64,000 nucleotides of DNA from Otis tarda. Taxonomy: Eukaryota > Chordata > Aves > Otidiformes > Otididae. Below the pieces are notes generated by a model. That model was not told the origin of the DNA and made no database searches. It worked only from the letters and a program-made list of their open reading frames with translations. The position numbers and the translations under genes are program-made. Positions 12,801 through 25,972 of this stretch are shown here, piece by piece. The number at the start of each line of letters is the position of its first letter. Within the stretch, counting starts at the first letter, position 1. Location of the stretch: contig CM048552.1 of NCBI GenBank assembly GCA_026413225.1, positions 26,401,001-26,465,000 on the forward strand, read 5' to 3'.

Positions 12801-13374
12801 GAAAGACAGTTACGTCCAGCTTGTTAAAGGTAAAGAGGTGGAGAATATAAAATATGATTTCCAGACAAGCCAAAATAAACAAGATCAGATTTTTTTTTCC
12901 ATACAGAATGCTGATAAATCCATTGCTGCATGATGATGTGCATGCAGAAGGTGACATTGGATCTAAAACTGACCAGGTGAATTCCAGTAAAAAAATGTTA
13001 CAAAGACTGCTGCAATTTTGAAGAGTATCCCAGGGGAGATACCACAACACGTTGGCCTTACCTTGATACTCTTTCACAGACACTGCTCCAAGTCACAAAT
13101 GGAAGTAAGGTGCCAGACTATGTGGGTCTTTGGTGTGGCCATTTTTGTATTCTTACATCAACTTTCAGCTTGCTAGCTTGGGAAGCACTTTTACTGTACT
13201 TACTATAAAATTAAATTCATCTGTTTGACAAGCTGGGTAAATATTGATGCAGTCAGCTGACAGTGAACATTATGTTGCCACAGTTTCATTATTACCACTG
13301 CTGTTAATGTAAAATGGGCTTATATCTACCTAGATTGTAGCTATTCAGGGTAGAAGTATCTTTAGAGATCAAAG

Positions 13375-13396
13375 ATTTAAATTAATTAATTTAAAT
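13375..13396. repeat. 22-bp perfect palindrome, A/T only
   Basis: The 11-base half ATTTAAATTAA is followed directly by its reverse complement TTAATTTAAAT with no spacer. It contains two TTAAT cores. It may be no more than low-complexity sequence. Confidence 0.8.
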
Positions 13397-16300
13397 TCAA
13401 ATTTACAAATTAATTACAAACTTTAATGTTAAGGCACAGAATACATTTTGGGATGAGCTACAGTTGCTGTAACCCTCGGCGTGAACACGTTTGCCTCATA
13501 TGAACACACACCATAACACAGTGAACAGAATACTCTGCCACCTTGTGCCAAAGGGTTGGAGCAAAGACAGGGACTCTCAGTGATAAAAAGCTGACACAGC
13601 ACAAAATGTAGTGCCATAGAAACTCATTATTCTATCAAAGTTCTAAATCCCATTGATTTTCAAATAGAAAAATCATTGACGAGCACTGTTAGCATGTTTT
13701 AACAAGATACACTGAGTTAGCTGAGGAATTCTAAATATTTGTGCACTCAGTCTTAGCCACTGGCAAATATAAGATAATTTTGTTTTGCCTAGCTTGAAAT
13801 GATTGAAGTTCAAGCTAAGTTGATGAATGGCAACATGTTAAGTAGTAGTAACCTAATTGTATGTCTGAGTTCTCAGGCTCCTAAGTCTGCTTAAGTCACT
13901 TTGGAAAATTGGATTTCTCTAAGTAATTTATAACAAGATTTTTCAAGGTATTCAGGCATTTGACTCTCATCAAAATCAGTGTGAGACAGATGTCATAGTG
14001 CCTTTAAAAATCTTATTTTTAGAGCCTTGCACTGCTGAGCACAGAAAAAAGAAAACCAGACTTGCACCTGCAGGTTGTTTTCGGACAATGACTGCTTCCG
14101 GGGCACAGGAACGCAGTGATAATTAATCAAGGACAGACAAAAGGACTCACTGTGCACTCATACAGACCCTCAGATCAAGATCAGGCCTCAAAAGCCTGTA
14201 AGGGAAGTAAGGGAAAGGCTGGGAGGGAGAGGCTGAATTGTAATAAGAAGATAATACTTAGCTTAAGCTGATTCTGAGTAAAATTTTAATGGTTATGAAT
14301 CACTTGGAAGTTAAAGTACACAAATAAGTATGTATGTCATCAATTTTTTTCAAGGCAGCTGTAGTCAGTTGGTTTCCTGGTGTCACAGCAGACGTGAATA
14401 AAAAAGACAGACTACTTCCTGCACTCGGGGTTTCAGTATTTAAGGAAAGTCCAAAGTCACAACAGAGGTGGCTTATGGTCCCTTTTATTCCTGCTCATAT
14501 GGTGATTGGAGAGAATGGAAGGACCACAAAGTCTGTGTGTCATTCCTGGTTCTTAGAGGGCAAAGCGGGAAACTGCAGCCCTGCAGAGGGCTGGGTGGCC
14601 AGGCTGGCTGGTGTACACAGCGAATAAAAGCTAAAATGAACAATTCCAAGAAATAAAACAGGAATTAGTAAAATTCCTTATGAGTAATATGAAGAAGAGA
14701 GATCTGAATGACCTCCGCCATTGATGAGTATCCTTTACTTTTCTCTGTAGCTTAACTTAGAAACAAGTGGGAGTTACACACCTGTTATGTGAGAACGGAG
14801 GGTGACCATAAAGCACCTCTCCTTAGAGTTAGTTTAAAATATTATCTGAGGTGTAAAATGCAACCCTGCTTGTTCACACACTTAGTGTGATTACAGATGT
14901 CTACAATGTATTCCTTTATTAGCTACTTAATAGTAAATGCATTGAAATAACTTAATAAAGTGGAGCTGAATATCAAAAATTGGACTATTTGAGCCATAAA
15001 TGAAGGTGACTGCACCAGCATTATTATCTTTGTAAGATTTGCTACCCTTCTTAGTCTTTCAGCAGAACTGAGAGAACAGCAGGGAGCAAGGCTAAGCCTC
15101 ACTGCAAAAGTGACAACCCTAGTTAGCGTTACACAGCATCCCTACATAATTTTTCAATTAACTCAAACGTTTTTAAAACGTAAAGCACATATAAAAGGGT
15201 AAAAAACACTGGCATTTTTTTTTACCTCCAGGGTTATGTGTGTGTGTTGCAGGTTTGAGGAACTCCACATCATAAAAATATAATTCTTCCATGGTAAAAT
15301 TAATTCCTATCTAGGATTGCTGAATTGAAAGAACTGCGTATCTCAAAACACTCCAGTCATTGTACTAACAGAATTATAAAAAGGTAAAGATTGCAGAGTG
15401 TTCAGAAATTAAACCATTGATCTAGAGCAGGTATGTTCTTCTTTTTCTCCCCACAGTATCTAAACTATCTTGCAACCTGTGATATAACTTTCCCCTTAAT
15501 TATGCTATTCTTGAAATGAGACGCTGATACATGTCTAATGCAGAAAACATACTCAATCAGAAGACAGACAATCTCAGAAATATATAAAGGAAATGAAAAT
15601 ATAAATGGAAAAGGACTTAACATTTTTACTCAGCTATTTAATACCTAAGACAGTTAACGAGACAAACTCCCACTGATTTATAGATCTTTTGTCTGTCGCA
15701 GAGTTCCAAGGTCTAGAAACAGCAATTCAGAAACAGCAATAAAGTAAATGTTTTTCATCCTTTCCTATATCCTTATAGATGTGAATTATTAGATAAAGTG
15801 AACATTATAATGCTTTTACGCATGCTAGGTAGCTATTTCCTTATGTGAATGGAATTTCTCATGTGTATTAGTGTGATGCAGGATATGACATTGGATGCTG
15901 CTTCTGAGGAAGTGACATTCACTATGAATAGAGTTATAGAAATCATCATCTAATAGATGCAGTGCAACATTTTGTAAGCCAGATATTAATGTTCAGTGGT
16001 CACAATTTGGAAAAGAATCTCAAAGTTCAGCTCCCCTTGTGTGTGTGGATGCATAACTCCTCGGAAAATCTAATTGTTCCTAACAGACAGTCAAATATCA
16101 GACTTACAGGAAACAGAAAATCTAAGGAACCTCCTCAGAGTATTGACAGCTTTTCACAGCTGTATCATGTCCTCATATAATATGGTCCACTAATAATGAC
16201 CCTAAGTGTTGCTATCACTTCAGTCTTTATCACAGAACTACACAGCAAAGCTCACTAGTGAGATAGCAAGTAAAATCTTGACCTTTATACAGATCTGTAG

Positions 16301-19300
16301 ATTTTTTTACTCTAACATCCTCAGGCTAGTTCTTGAAATTATAATGAAAAAAAAGCATTCTTCTTAGAGATGTCTGCAGATGAGCAAAGAGCTGCCTGTC
16401 TCTGGGGTTCAACTGATGTTCTCAGCACAGCAGCTTATGAAACTCTTTGCTACCAGGCAGAATTCCTAGGAATTCAGGATGTTGTGATACCCTTAATTTC
16501 TCCTTCTCTCCCATTGTAGCACAGAAAAGCTGTGGCTTTCTACTTTTCATGCAACCATCAGTATTCAAAATTTATTGAGTAAGTATAGTATGACTACTTT
16601 GAATGAAGCTCCTATTCATAGTTGTAGGGTCTCCATTAAGAAAATGAACTTTTAGTCCTACTTTCCAATGTTGTATGCTTTTACACATCTATCTATCTAT
16701 TCTTCTGTTTCATTAAGAGCCAGATGTTAACACAACTAAGTGATTCACACTTGTGAAAAACTAAAGAGGTGTTTGCTGAATGTCAATTTTAATACATCTC
16801 TGCATATTTCTGTGTAAGAATTTTTGTGCAGGTATTTATATCTGTGTTTTAGAGGCAGTTGGGACAAGTTGTTTCATTTCATGCTTCTAGAAGTTGCTGG
16901 ATATTATTTGTCAAGAAGTGCACTCAGCTTGGTCTCATGCTGCAACCTGCAATACAGGCACAGTTTTAAGCTATGCTGTGGAAAAATCACAATGTAATTT
17001 AAAGAAAAAAGCTTGAAACTATCACATTCCTATATTTTAGCTATCACTGAGTGTATGTTACTTGATGTCCATAAAGTTTCACGGAATCCAAAACATTCTA
17101 ATGATGATTGCATCTATTTACACTAATTATGTGATTATACCAATCACACAAATAGAAGGCAATACATATCATCGTCTGAAGCCAACAAATAATTATCAAA
17201 ATAAAAACAACATGAAACCAAGCTGGGAGTAAAATTGAATGAAAAGTTAGGTGTTTATTCTTCAAGTATGTGCAACAAGCATGTACAGCCTCTCCAGTCC
17301 TTTTCCTCCTCTGTCTTCTACCCAAAAGAGAACACCTCCACTTAGACTCTGCCTCAGGAAAATTTCCTTGTAAAGCTCTCTAAAGCTCGGTCTATATAAC
17401 AAAGCTGTACTTAAAGATATGACTAAATGTTGTCCCAAGTAAGAGTTGAATTACACAATCTTTGTGCAAAATTGTTTTGCAAGTACCTTAGTGCAGAGGT
17501 CAAAAATCTTTCCAAAGAATCGTGGATGATCTGTTCTTCTTTCCAACTGAAGTTAACGTTGTTGGTAGAGATGTGAGCTCGGAGCCTGGGGTAAGTAAGC
17601 TTCATTGCAAGGCAGGAACTCCTGATTGTGAAGATTTATCACTTCAGCAGACCTGGAAGCTACATCTTCCAGGAATAGGGGTTTTTTTAGGTGCTGCCTA
17701 CACCGTGAATATGGAAAGCTGTTGTCACCTTCCTCAGTATATTGCATCAGTGAAGTCTTATCCTATCTGATGTGTTTTGTCTTAAGTCTCCCGCCTGTTT
17801 ATTGGATGCTGTATTTCCAGAATCCCATGACAACATACAAGCAAGCATTTAAATAACAGAAATGCCTAATCAAGTACTTCAAAGTTAATTGTACCTCAAT
17901 TCACAAGTCAACTGAGGATCACACTTCCCACACACAATCCACCTCACAATTATTTCACTATATGTAGATAATGTAATTTAATTTGCAATCCTTTCCAATG
18001 TGTTTTCCCCCTGGCAGATCCCTTACTCATTTTTTTTTTTCCTGGGGACTACAGAAATAAGATGAGTATTTCAAGCATGTCATAAATCAACTCTAGAATG
18101 AAGTAACTGGTAGGACAGCCTAAAAACGTGTCTAAAAATCACCAAGCTGCTCTGAAAGGCCACTAGCAACTGTGCTTGACAAACTCAGATTTCCCAAATT
18201 ATCTGGAAACTTTTGCTTTTGTGAGGTAAAAAACTCCAATTTGTCTTCAGAAAGAAAGTATGCCAGTGCTGTCATGACGCATAGATTTCAGTCTCTATAC
18301 AGCTAAGATTTGTGCTTAATGTGCCCTATTAGAGAAACGACTTGTAGCGATTTAAACATTCATTTTTCTCCCTTTATGCAGAACAAAGAGTACCACTGAA
18401 TTTGGGTTGATGTGGGGAAAAGAAAATGATTGTTCACTAATTCATATCTCTGCCTTAAATGCTCACAGATTCTCCCAATTAAAAAGTGATCACACTGATT
18501 CGGGACTGCATTAGGCAGAATCACTGCAGTCTGTGGACTCCTCAGGCAGAACACTGTTTTCCCAAACCAGCCTAAGAAAGTGACTCACTTTCCACTTTTG
18601 CTTGGCTGTATATGCAACACAGGGCACAAACAGATCACTTGCAAGCCATATTGTCTGTACCAGTTTAAAGGAAGAGAATACAATACAATTAATGGTAAAA
18701 TAGGCTTTATCTATTCCAAATCACTTATTATAGTTTCCAGTTATTTTTATTTTCTTTCTATGGAATTTCATGCATACGCATGTCACAACAGAGACTTTAA
18801 AGCACAGTTTTACACTTTCTTTTATTTGTTTCTGTACTAAGGGATATTAACATACTCTTCTAAGGATAGATATCATTAACTTTTAAAAGAGCTGTGGTAG
18901 TTTTAATTAGGGCACTCAATGACATTTGCTAGCAACATTTAACTTTAATCGGCAACTTGTCAACATGATCTAACACTTCCTATTTTCAAATGACTGCGGG
19001 AGAAAGAAGTGCAAACATCACTAAATGAAACTGCTAAAGGACCAGCCATTAGTTCACGCAGCTAAAGAAATCACTTTAATGAACAGCTAGATTTTCAGGT
19101 TTTCTTTGAGTATGTTATGGCAATTTATATTTTTAAGCAGGAAGAATGGATTTCTAAACTTCAGGTTTTGCATGAGGGTATTTTTCCATCTTTTCTGCAG
19201 AACACTAAAACATATTTAAATTAAATCTTGAAAACAATACAATTTTATTGACTAATAATTTATTCTTTGCAGTAGCAACAACAATGACGATGTACACGAA

Positions 19301-22285
19301 CAACTTTAAAAAACTCATTATCATTATTATTGTAATTATCATTATTACTGGAATGGTTGGAGATTCTAACTGACATGAGTGATCCATTTGGTGCGACATT
19401 TTTTTTGACAGTTGTTGCCTGCATTCATTTAAGAAATGCACATATATGAAGAAAAAAATCATCCCAACCGGCACCCCCCACATAGAAGAAAAACCAAAAA
19501 AGCAGTAATTCATCAAAGCACTAGTCTGGGAGGTAGAAATGTTGTATCCTCTCTGCTTTCTGTAAAGTCCATTGAGGGAAAACATATTATGACAAAGGGA
19601 AATTCAAAGGAGAGGGAGTGGAACTAGAAATTGAACAATTAAGGAAAGATAATTATCAAGTGTTTATTATAACAGCTGAAGATTAATTAAGTTGTCTAGC
19701 AATTTTAAAGAGTCATAAACCAATAGTGACATCCTCATGTTGCAGCAAACTATCAAAGTCAAGACAGAACAGTATATTAGAGTAGATAATATAAACATAA
19801 TACAAAATGGGGAATAGCAGAGTTCATCAAATTATCGTCAGAGACAGAAAAATTGGATAATATTTCAGGTAACTTCTTCTACTGAATGAAAAATCATGTT
19901 TGATGGTCATTATAAAAAAAAATTAAATTGCCTATTATGAAGCATAAACTGTTTTGTAGAAAACAAAACATTTATCTATGCCTGCAGAGATTAATTCCAT
20001 TTGCAAGTGCCAAGAACTTTTGTTGGTATTTTAAGTGGTTGCTAAAGGTCAAGGAATGTATTTTGGATGACAGTAAGAATAAAAGAGGTCATAGTATAGT
20101 TCCTAACCAAATACTCTTCATAATCCATGTTATAAGATTAAGGCTCAGAGTCACCCTCTTTGAACTAAATTATGAACATAGCTTCTTCACATTTTCTGTT
20201 TCTAGACAAAGGAAACAAATAGGAATCCCCAGATGACTATGCCACCTAGGCTCCACTGTCTACCAATGGAGCTAGATGGAAAAAAATTCTAGAGGCAAGG
20301 GCTTTTCTGCTTTGGAATATAGTTTGACATAGCTATGCTTCAATTGCTCTTCTACTCATAAAACTCTGAGATGTTCTTATCCCTCATTTTTGAGGAATAA
20401 CCGTACACTTTAGAAGCGGTTGAAGGTAAAGTACATTGAGAGCTTTTCAAGTTTTTAAGCAATAGTTACCCTAAAAAGGCTCGAGACACAAATTTACACT
20501 CACACAAAGATTTTATCAAGACCACAAGTGATCTGATTGTGCAAGTTACTATGCATCAGCTGATCTTGGATAGCTGTCAATGCATATGGTCTTATCTTAG
20601 GACACAATATGGTAAATTTCTCAACATTAAGTAATCATAAGTAGAATTTTAAGCACATTCTTGAATTCCTCTAAGACTCAATACAATTTGAAGTTCAAAG
20701 TTAAGCATATGCTTAAATATTTTCTTGAATATGCATGAGCTGCTCAGCTGGGCCCTTCAGTGAACATGCCTCCTTTTAAAATTGTTTGCTAGAATATTTG
20801 CAAAAAGTGAATCCACTGGGGCCACAGACACAGTCAATTTTTTATTTTTTTTTTTACTTCAAATAAATGTTCATGAATAAGTTTTGCAGTATTTGCTTAG
20901 CATTTCTTAGGGGAATAATATCTGCCAACTGGCCTTGCCATCAATAAGGAAGTAACTAGATGCAAAATGTCAATATATATTGCTCTCTCTAGAGTAGACA
21001 TGTCAATGAAATTAAAAGGTAAATTACTGAACATCTGGCTAGAACTATATTTTTAAGAAGCCTGTTCTAGTTCAAGTCAGAGAACTGGGAGAAGAACACC
21101 TTACCTCTACTCAGGCATCTGCTGTGTTCAACAGCTGCCTATTCCCAAAAGCTTTGGTCGAGCTGGGAACGTAAGAGGCCATTTGAACATTCTGCTTGTG
21201 CGAAAAGAGTGGTTGCAGGGCTACAAGTCACAGTCATGAATGAGGGTTTCCATGGCTCAGCAGCTGCAAAAAATGATTGCAGTGACCTGTGCCCGTACTA
21301 CAGTGATCAACTGACCTATGGAAAAAAAAGGAATCACAGTGTTGCTTCAAAACTGCAGCAAAGATCGAGCAGAGACAAATCTCAATGGGATTTTCTTATG
21401 AATTCCAAAGCTAAAGTATTATTTATTACTCTGTTAACTATTTCTTTCTCATTCATATACTGTAAGACAACAGCGGATGTAATACAAGACCAGAGAAGGG
21501 ATGTCAATGTCATGTCTTTTACATCTGAGTCACTGTTTTGAAATCAGGTTAGGCTGGTGTTTGTGAAAAGTCTTTACAAGGAAGCATCTACACAGTGATA
21601 GGATAGAAAAATGTCTGATGCTTAACATGTACCATAATATTTAGGAAAATAAGATTTTAATGAGTTACATAACTCAATAAACATAGTTTTGAATAAGTAG
21701 TATATCTTTTAATGGATTGATCTTTTAATTACTGGTACACTTAAAGCTCCTGGATTTTCTCAAAGAACCCCAAAACAGATGAATCTGTGCTTGGAGAAAA
21801 TAGCATCCATTTGTACTGAAGTGTTGTACAATTCATTGTGCATTAACTATTACTGATTGCTCTACATGAATCTGGTTATTCCTGATCTTATTTTTCTGCC
21901 GAGAATATACTGATTAATTGTCCAAAACCCATTAAACAACACTGTACATCGTGCTACTTAAAATAAAATTTTATGAAGGATATGATAAGGTCTAAGATTC
22001 TTCTTTTTATGCTAATTCTTGAACGTTAGTGTAACAAAATGAGAAAAGCGAGGTAGGGAGATAAGAACTCCAGCCTGGGTTTGCTCCTAAACTTCAGTAC
22101 ATAATGCTGTCATCAGTGTTAAGAGACAGTGGTTTGCAAAACAGGATACAGGGATGAAGCGGAAGAGGGTGATTTGTTCTTAAGTGTTCGTAAACTGTTC
22201 TGACTTTGCGTATAAAGGTAAAACATTTATGAGAACTACTGATATGCACTACCGGTCATGTGAATTATGATCTACCTAGAAACTA

Positions 22286-22315
22286 TGTTTACGAGTAAAC
22301 AAATCTGCTAATTAG
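22286..22315. promoter_or_regulatory. Candidate forkhead and homeodomain binding cluster
   Basis: TGTTTAC (22286-22292) and GTAAACA (22295-22301) form a perfect inverted repeat with a 2-bp spacer; each half is a forkhead (FOX) core. Seven bases further lies CTAATTAG (22308-22315), a palindromic homeodomain-type site. Binding is inference from motif only. Confidence 0.3.
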
Positions 22316-22717
22316 AGCTAATCGTGTCAGATGCATGGCCAACAAACATAATTAATCTAAGCTTTCTTATTCCACTTGGGAAAAGGTATTACTGAGTGCA
22401 TGAGGTGAAAAATGTAAATAAACCGCAGGTGGAAGGCAAATAAACATGAAGAAGCATTCAACTTAAGCATGGAACTTAACTTATTAGAGATCTGACAGAA
22501 AGTTAGATGATAGAGGAATATAGAGGCAGATGAATGCAGAGAGGGAAAAAGTGTGCTGGCTGATCTATAGTGAATATAGGTAAAGTGATTGATTTACAGT
22601 TTTTATATCAAAAGCAATTGCCACGTGGTTACTAATACTCCATTTGCAACCCTTGGACATCAGAACATAGAAACAGCTACTCAAAATGTCCACATGTATA
22701 TATAAATAAGTAAACAG

Positions 22718-22722
22718 GGTAC
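22718..22722 (+). repeat. Target-site duplication GGTAC, left copy
   Basis: Matches GGTAC at 23870-23874 just beyond the LTR 3' end. A 5-bp duplication fits ERVL-type integrases; class I retroviruses usually give 4 bp and class II 6 bp. Confidence 0.85.
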
Positions 22723-22895
22723 TGTCGTGGTTTTGTTAGTGAGGGGGGGCCTAAGGTGGTAGCTTCTGCAGGAAACTGCTAGAAGTCGCTCCCCTTTGTT
22801 CAGTGGACTTGGCCAGGCCTAGGGCGGACCTGCTGCTGGCCAAGGCCGAGCCGATTGGTAGCAGAATGTCCCGTGATAACGCCTCTGCGATAACG

Positions 22896-22902
22896 TATTT
22901 AA
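22896..22902 (+). promoter_or_regulatory. TATA-like box of LTR copy 1
   Basis: TATTTAA, about 175 bp into the LTR and well upstream of the AATAAA signal, as expected for a U3 promoter. The same motif is kept in copy 2 at 42310-42316. Confidence 0.45.
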
Positions 22903-23680
22903 GAAGGGGAAAACAGAGAAAAAAAAAGAGAGAAGAGAAGATGTGAAGAAGCTGAGCGGGGGCAGAGGCGCAGAGGGGGAGGCGCAGGCCTCCTGGGCCT
23001 TGCAGGCCTCACCCTCTGGCCTCTCGCCAGGCAGCCGACTGGGCCCGACTTGGTCCAGCCCAGCTGCAAGAAGTGGAGAGGAGATGAGAAGTGAATAAGA
23101 TGTAAAAAAAGATCCTGAGAGACATCTACCACCCTGTTGTGAGTGAGGAACGGCTGCAGACGCCAAGGTCAGTTCAGAAAGGAGGGGGAGGAGTAATGCG
23201 GCTCCTGGCCAAGATTCCCCTGCAGCCTGTGGTGACGACCATGGTGGGGCAGGTTGTCCCCCTGCAGCCCATGGAGGTCCACGGAGGAGCAGAGATCCAC
23301 TTGGAGCCCGTGAAGGACCCCACACCGGGGGAGGTGGATGCCTGAAGGCGGCTGTGGCCCGTGGAGGGCCCGCTGGGACAGCCGTTCTGGAGAGACTGTA
23401 CTCCGTGGAAGAGATGACCCACGCCGGAGCAGTTCCACGAAGGACTGTGGCCCGTGGGAGGGACCCCACGATGGAGCAGGGGAGGAATGTGAGGAGTTCT
23501 TCCCCCGACCATGAAGCAGCGGCATGAAACAACGTATGATGAACTGACTGCAACCCCCATTCCCTCTTCCCCCCTGTGCCGCTCAGGGGGAAGGTAGTAG
23601 AGATAATGTTAAGCTTGGGAAGAGGGAGGGGTGGATGGAGGTTATCTTGTTCCCTGTCTCATTATCCTGCTGTTTGTAGT

Positions 23681-23686
23681 AATAAA
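23681..23686 (+). terminator. LTR poly(A) signal AATAAA, copy 1
   Basis: AATAAA about 180 bp before the LTR end, conserved in copy 2 at 43130-43135; it gives the orientation of the element. Confidence 0.6.
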
Positions 23687-23869
23687 TGAATAGTTTTTCC
23701 CAAGTCGAGTCTGTTTTGCCCGTGACGGTAACTTTGAGGATTTCTCCCTGTCCTTATCTCAAACCTCGAGCCGTTTTTCCTTATATTTTCTCTCCCTGTT
23801 CTTTCGGAGGGTGGGGGGAGTGAGAGAGAGACTGCGTAGTCTGGTCCTGATCAGGGCTGAACTACGACA

Positions 23870-23874
23870 GGTAC
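23870..23874 (+). repeat. Target-site duplication GGTAC, right copy
   Basis: Matches 22718-22722 on the other side of the LTR. Confidence 0.85.
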
Positions 23875-25650
23875 ATAAATAATCTTTTTTGTTGATGAAG
23901 AAGTATAAAGTGTTCTGAAAATCCTGCTGTCTGCTGCTGTTGCAGGGAGGGAAAGATCACTGTTGCAAGTCAGTGTGGTTGCCATCAGTGATCAAATGCC
24001 TATCCAATTAATCTATCTGAGAAGCTTCTAAGCCATGCTTTCCTATTGATGTTCATGCTCTGAATTGCAACGAAGAGCCTGGAAGGCTGTTAAAAAATTG
24101 AAAGGAATGTTTACAACCCTATGATTCAGACTCCTTTTCCCAAGAATAAACAGGCCATTCTGTGGAGAGCAAAGCCATCAGCAAACACTTGAAATTTATT
24201 AAATACTTTTCTACAGCGTTATTCCTCCACTTCACTAATTGCTGCAGCTGCTGCTACAAAAGCATTTCAATTACAGTCAAAAGGAGAGGTGGCCCATGCA
24301 AATCTTAATAGGAAAAAAAACTCCTACGATACTCCTCTGTGATGTGGTCCAACATATGAATGTCTATGTGACTCTTCTCCTTTCCACAGTCACCGCTGGG
24401 TAACATTCTGGCTGTTGTGGTGCAAATGGAAAAACTTCCATTATCTTGAACAGAATATGATTTTGCCTTTTGCATTTTTTTTACATTATACAACTGCAAA
24501 GCTTCATTGTAGGAGTGAGAACTGTGAATCTTTTTCTTAGTTCCAATAAAATTAAACTCAGACAAGATAAGCATGGCCTTACTTCTACGTGCCAATTGTA
24601 AACAGAAACTGAAATAGAATGAGGACAGACTGCATCAATTTCAGTTGAAGGAGTCAATGAGCATACATAATAAACCAAGATTGTGCTGTGGATTGCCTAA
24701 TTTACTTTGTGCTGGGATAGAGTAACTCTCCTGGACAATGCTATCAGACCACACATTCTGGGAGGTTCACGGAATTTCATAAGTTCCTCTTTGCAATGAC
24801 CCAAGTGGCACAATATAGATTTCCAAGTTTTCATTTCAGAAGCATGAAGAAGCCCATACTATCACAGACTCAAACTGTTCTTTGCACTTCAAATCCCAAG
24901 AATGTTTCTAGTCAGGTGGGACTTGTAAATTAAGTGGATGAGATCTGTTATATTTATTTGTTCACTGCTTAACTGAACGTGAGCTGTGCACATTATTTTC
25001 TAAAGAACCATCAGCAAGGAGGCAGCAGCTACTTGTTTCCTTTGGCCTGGGTTAGGAAGAAGACACTAAAATGCACAAGGGGTTTATTTCCTGGAAGCAA
25101 CTATGAGAAGCTTACCTGTGATGGCCATCTGGGATGGCACACAGATGGCCTGCAGCACAGGATCACCTAGGAGTCTGTGGTGACACAAGAGGGAGGTCTC
25201 CCTAAGGCCTCAGAAAAGATGGTGTTAAAGGTTTTGCTGTCCAATAGCCAATGAACATTGGTGATCAGAAAGCATGGCTGTAAGAAAGGTTTAAAGAGGA
25301 GGCAGGTTTCACAAATAATTCATTTCAAACTTACTCATTAGAACTGAGCTTTCCATATTTCAGCTACCTCATTGTAGTTTGTCTTCTAATAGACCATGGC
25401 TTTAAGCAACACTTTTACTGGGTTTTGTTTTCCCATGTTAAAATAAGATAGGATATTTGTACCACAAGGTCATGGTTATCCTGGAGTTGTCAAAAGATCA
25501 ATTTTCCCCAAATATTACTGGATAAAGAAAAAAACACTAGGCCCTGTCATCTCCCATTTAAGCCATTAGGAAGAAGAATCCGTGGTTTGCTGCTCCCAGA
25601 TGAGTACCCTGGCAGCTGTCTTTTCTGCATTTTGCCCTTGCCTCACCTTA

Positions 25651-25680
25651 CCTTGCCTTGCCTTGCCTTGCCTTGCCTTG
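25651..25680. repeat. (CCTTG)6 microsatellite
   Basis: Six perfect CCTTG units, with degenerate CCTTA/CCTCA units to the left and CCCTT-type units to about 25700. The repeat opens frames on both strands (LPCLALPCLA and GKARQGKARQ), which are artefacts. Confidence 0.95.
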
Positions 25681-25957
25681 CCATCCCTTCCCTTCCCTTT
25701 TGCTTTTCCTTCTTCTTTTCCTTTAAAAAAAACCCCAAACCAACACTCTTCCACACTTTTCATATGTCATAATTTATATTCCAGTCAAGAAAAATAGTGA
25801 TTATTTGTCAATCTGCCAAGATCAAATACCTTTATCTCTTTTGGAATCACATTGTAAGAGGAAAATAAAGATGTCTTTCTTCCAGAGTATGGCAAGTAGA
25901 TTGACAAAAGATTGTGAAGCACTAAAGTGCTGTATTGATCCTTCAACAGTACTAATT

Positions 25958-25972
25958 AGAGAGAGAGAGAGA
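25958..25972. repeat. (AG)n microsatellite
   Basis: Seven AG units plus one A. Confidence 0.9.

Larger units (their letters stand above)
9841..22722. other. Long unique AT-rich non-coding stretch
   Basis: Nearly 13 kb without a recognisable gene or interspersed repeat. The longer open frames (12772-13083 minus, 14334-14627 plus, 19205-19585 minus, 21209-21541 plus) show no domain, no convincing exon boundaries and no similarity I recognise. Small items: a 22-bp perfect A/T palindrome at 13375-13396, ATT-rich low complexity around 19315-19350, a T-rich run near 20840-20855, and an inverted forkhead-type pair plus a homeodomain-type palindrome at 22286-22315. Confidence 0.55.
22723..23869 (+). 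mobile_element. Solo LTR of an avian ERVL-like endogenous retrovirus (copy 1)
   Basis: An 1147-bp block starts TGTCGTGG and ends CTACGACA, so it has TG...CA ends with the inverted termini TGTCGT/ACGACA. It is flanked by a GGTAC duplication, showing a complete single insertion with no internal gag, pol or env: a solo LTR left by recombination between the two LTRs of a provirus. Orientation is plus, from a TATA-like TATTTAA at 22896-22902 and AATAAA at 23681-23686, followed by the block GAGTCTGTTTTGCCCGTGAC that I associate with avian ERVL LTRs. The middle is GC-rich, with imperfect internal modules of the form CTGTGGCCCGTGGAGG. A second copy lies at 42137-43318. The family name is from memory, not a search; the solo-LTR structure is seen directly. 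Confidence 0.93.

Noticed and set aside
21209-21541. A 110-codon open frame with a hydrophobic stretch near its end (VLFITLLTISFSFIYC)
   Set aside because: No homologue recognised, no good splice or promoter context, and AT-rich DNA readily encodes such hydrophobic runs.
22819-23553. A 244-codon minus-strand open frame, with partial counterparts in LTR copy 2 (42455-42979)
   Set aside because: It runs antisense through the GC-rich, repetitive part of the LTR, extends over the promoter region, differs in length between copies and has a composition-driven sequence (proline, serine, leucine) with no domain.
25566-25797. Repetitive open frames on both strands (LPCLALPCLA, GKARQGKARQ)
   Set aside because: Produced by the CCTTG microsatellite.
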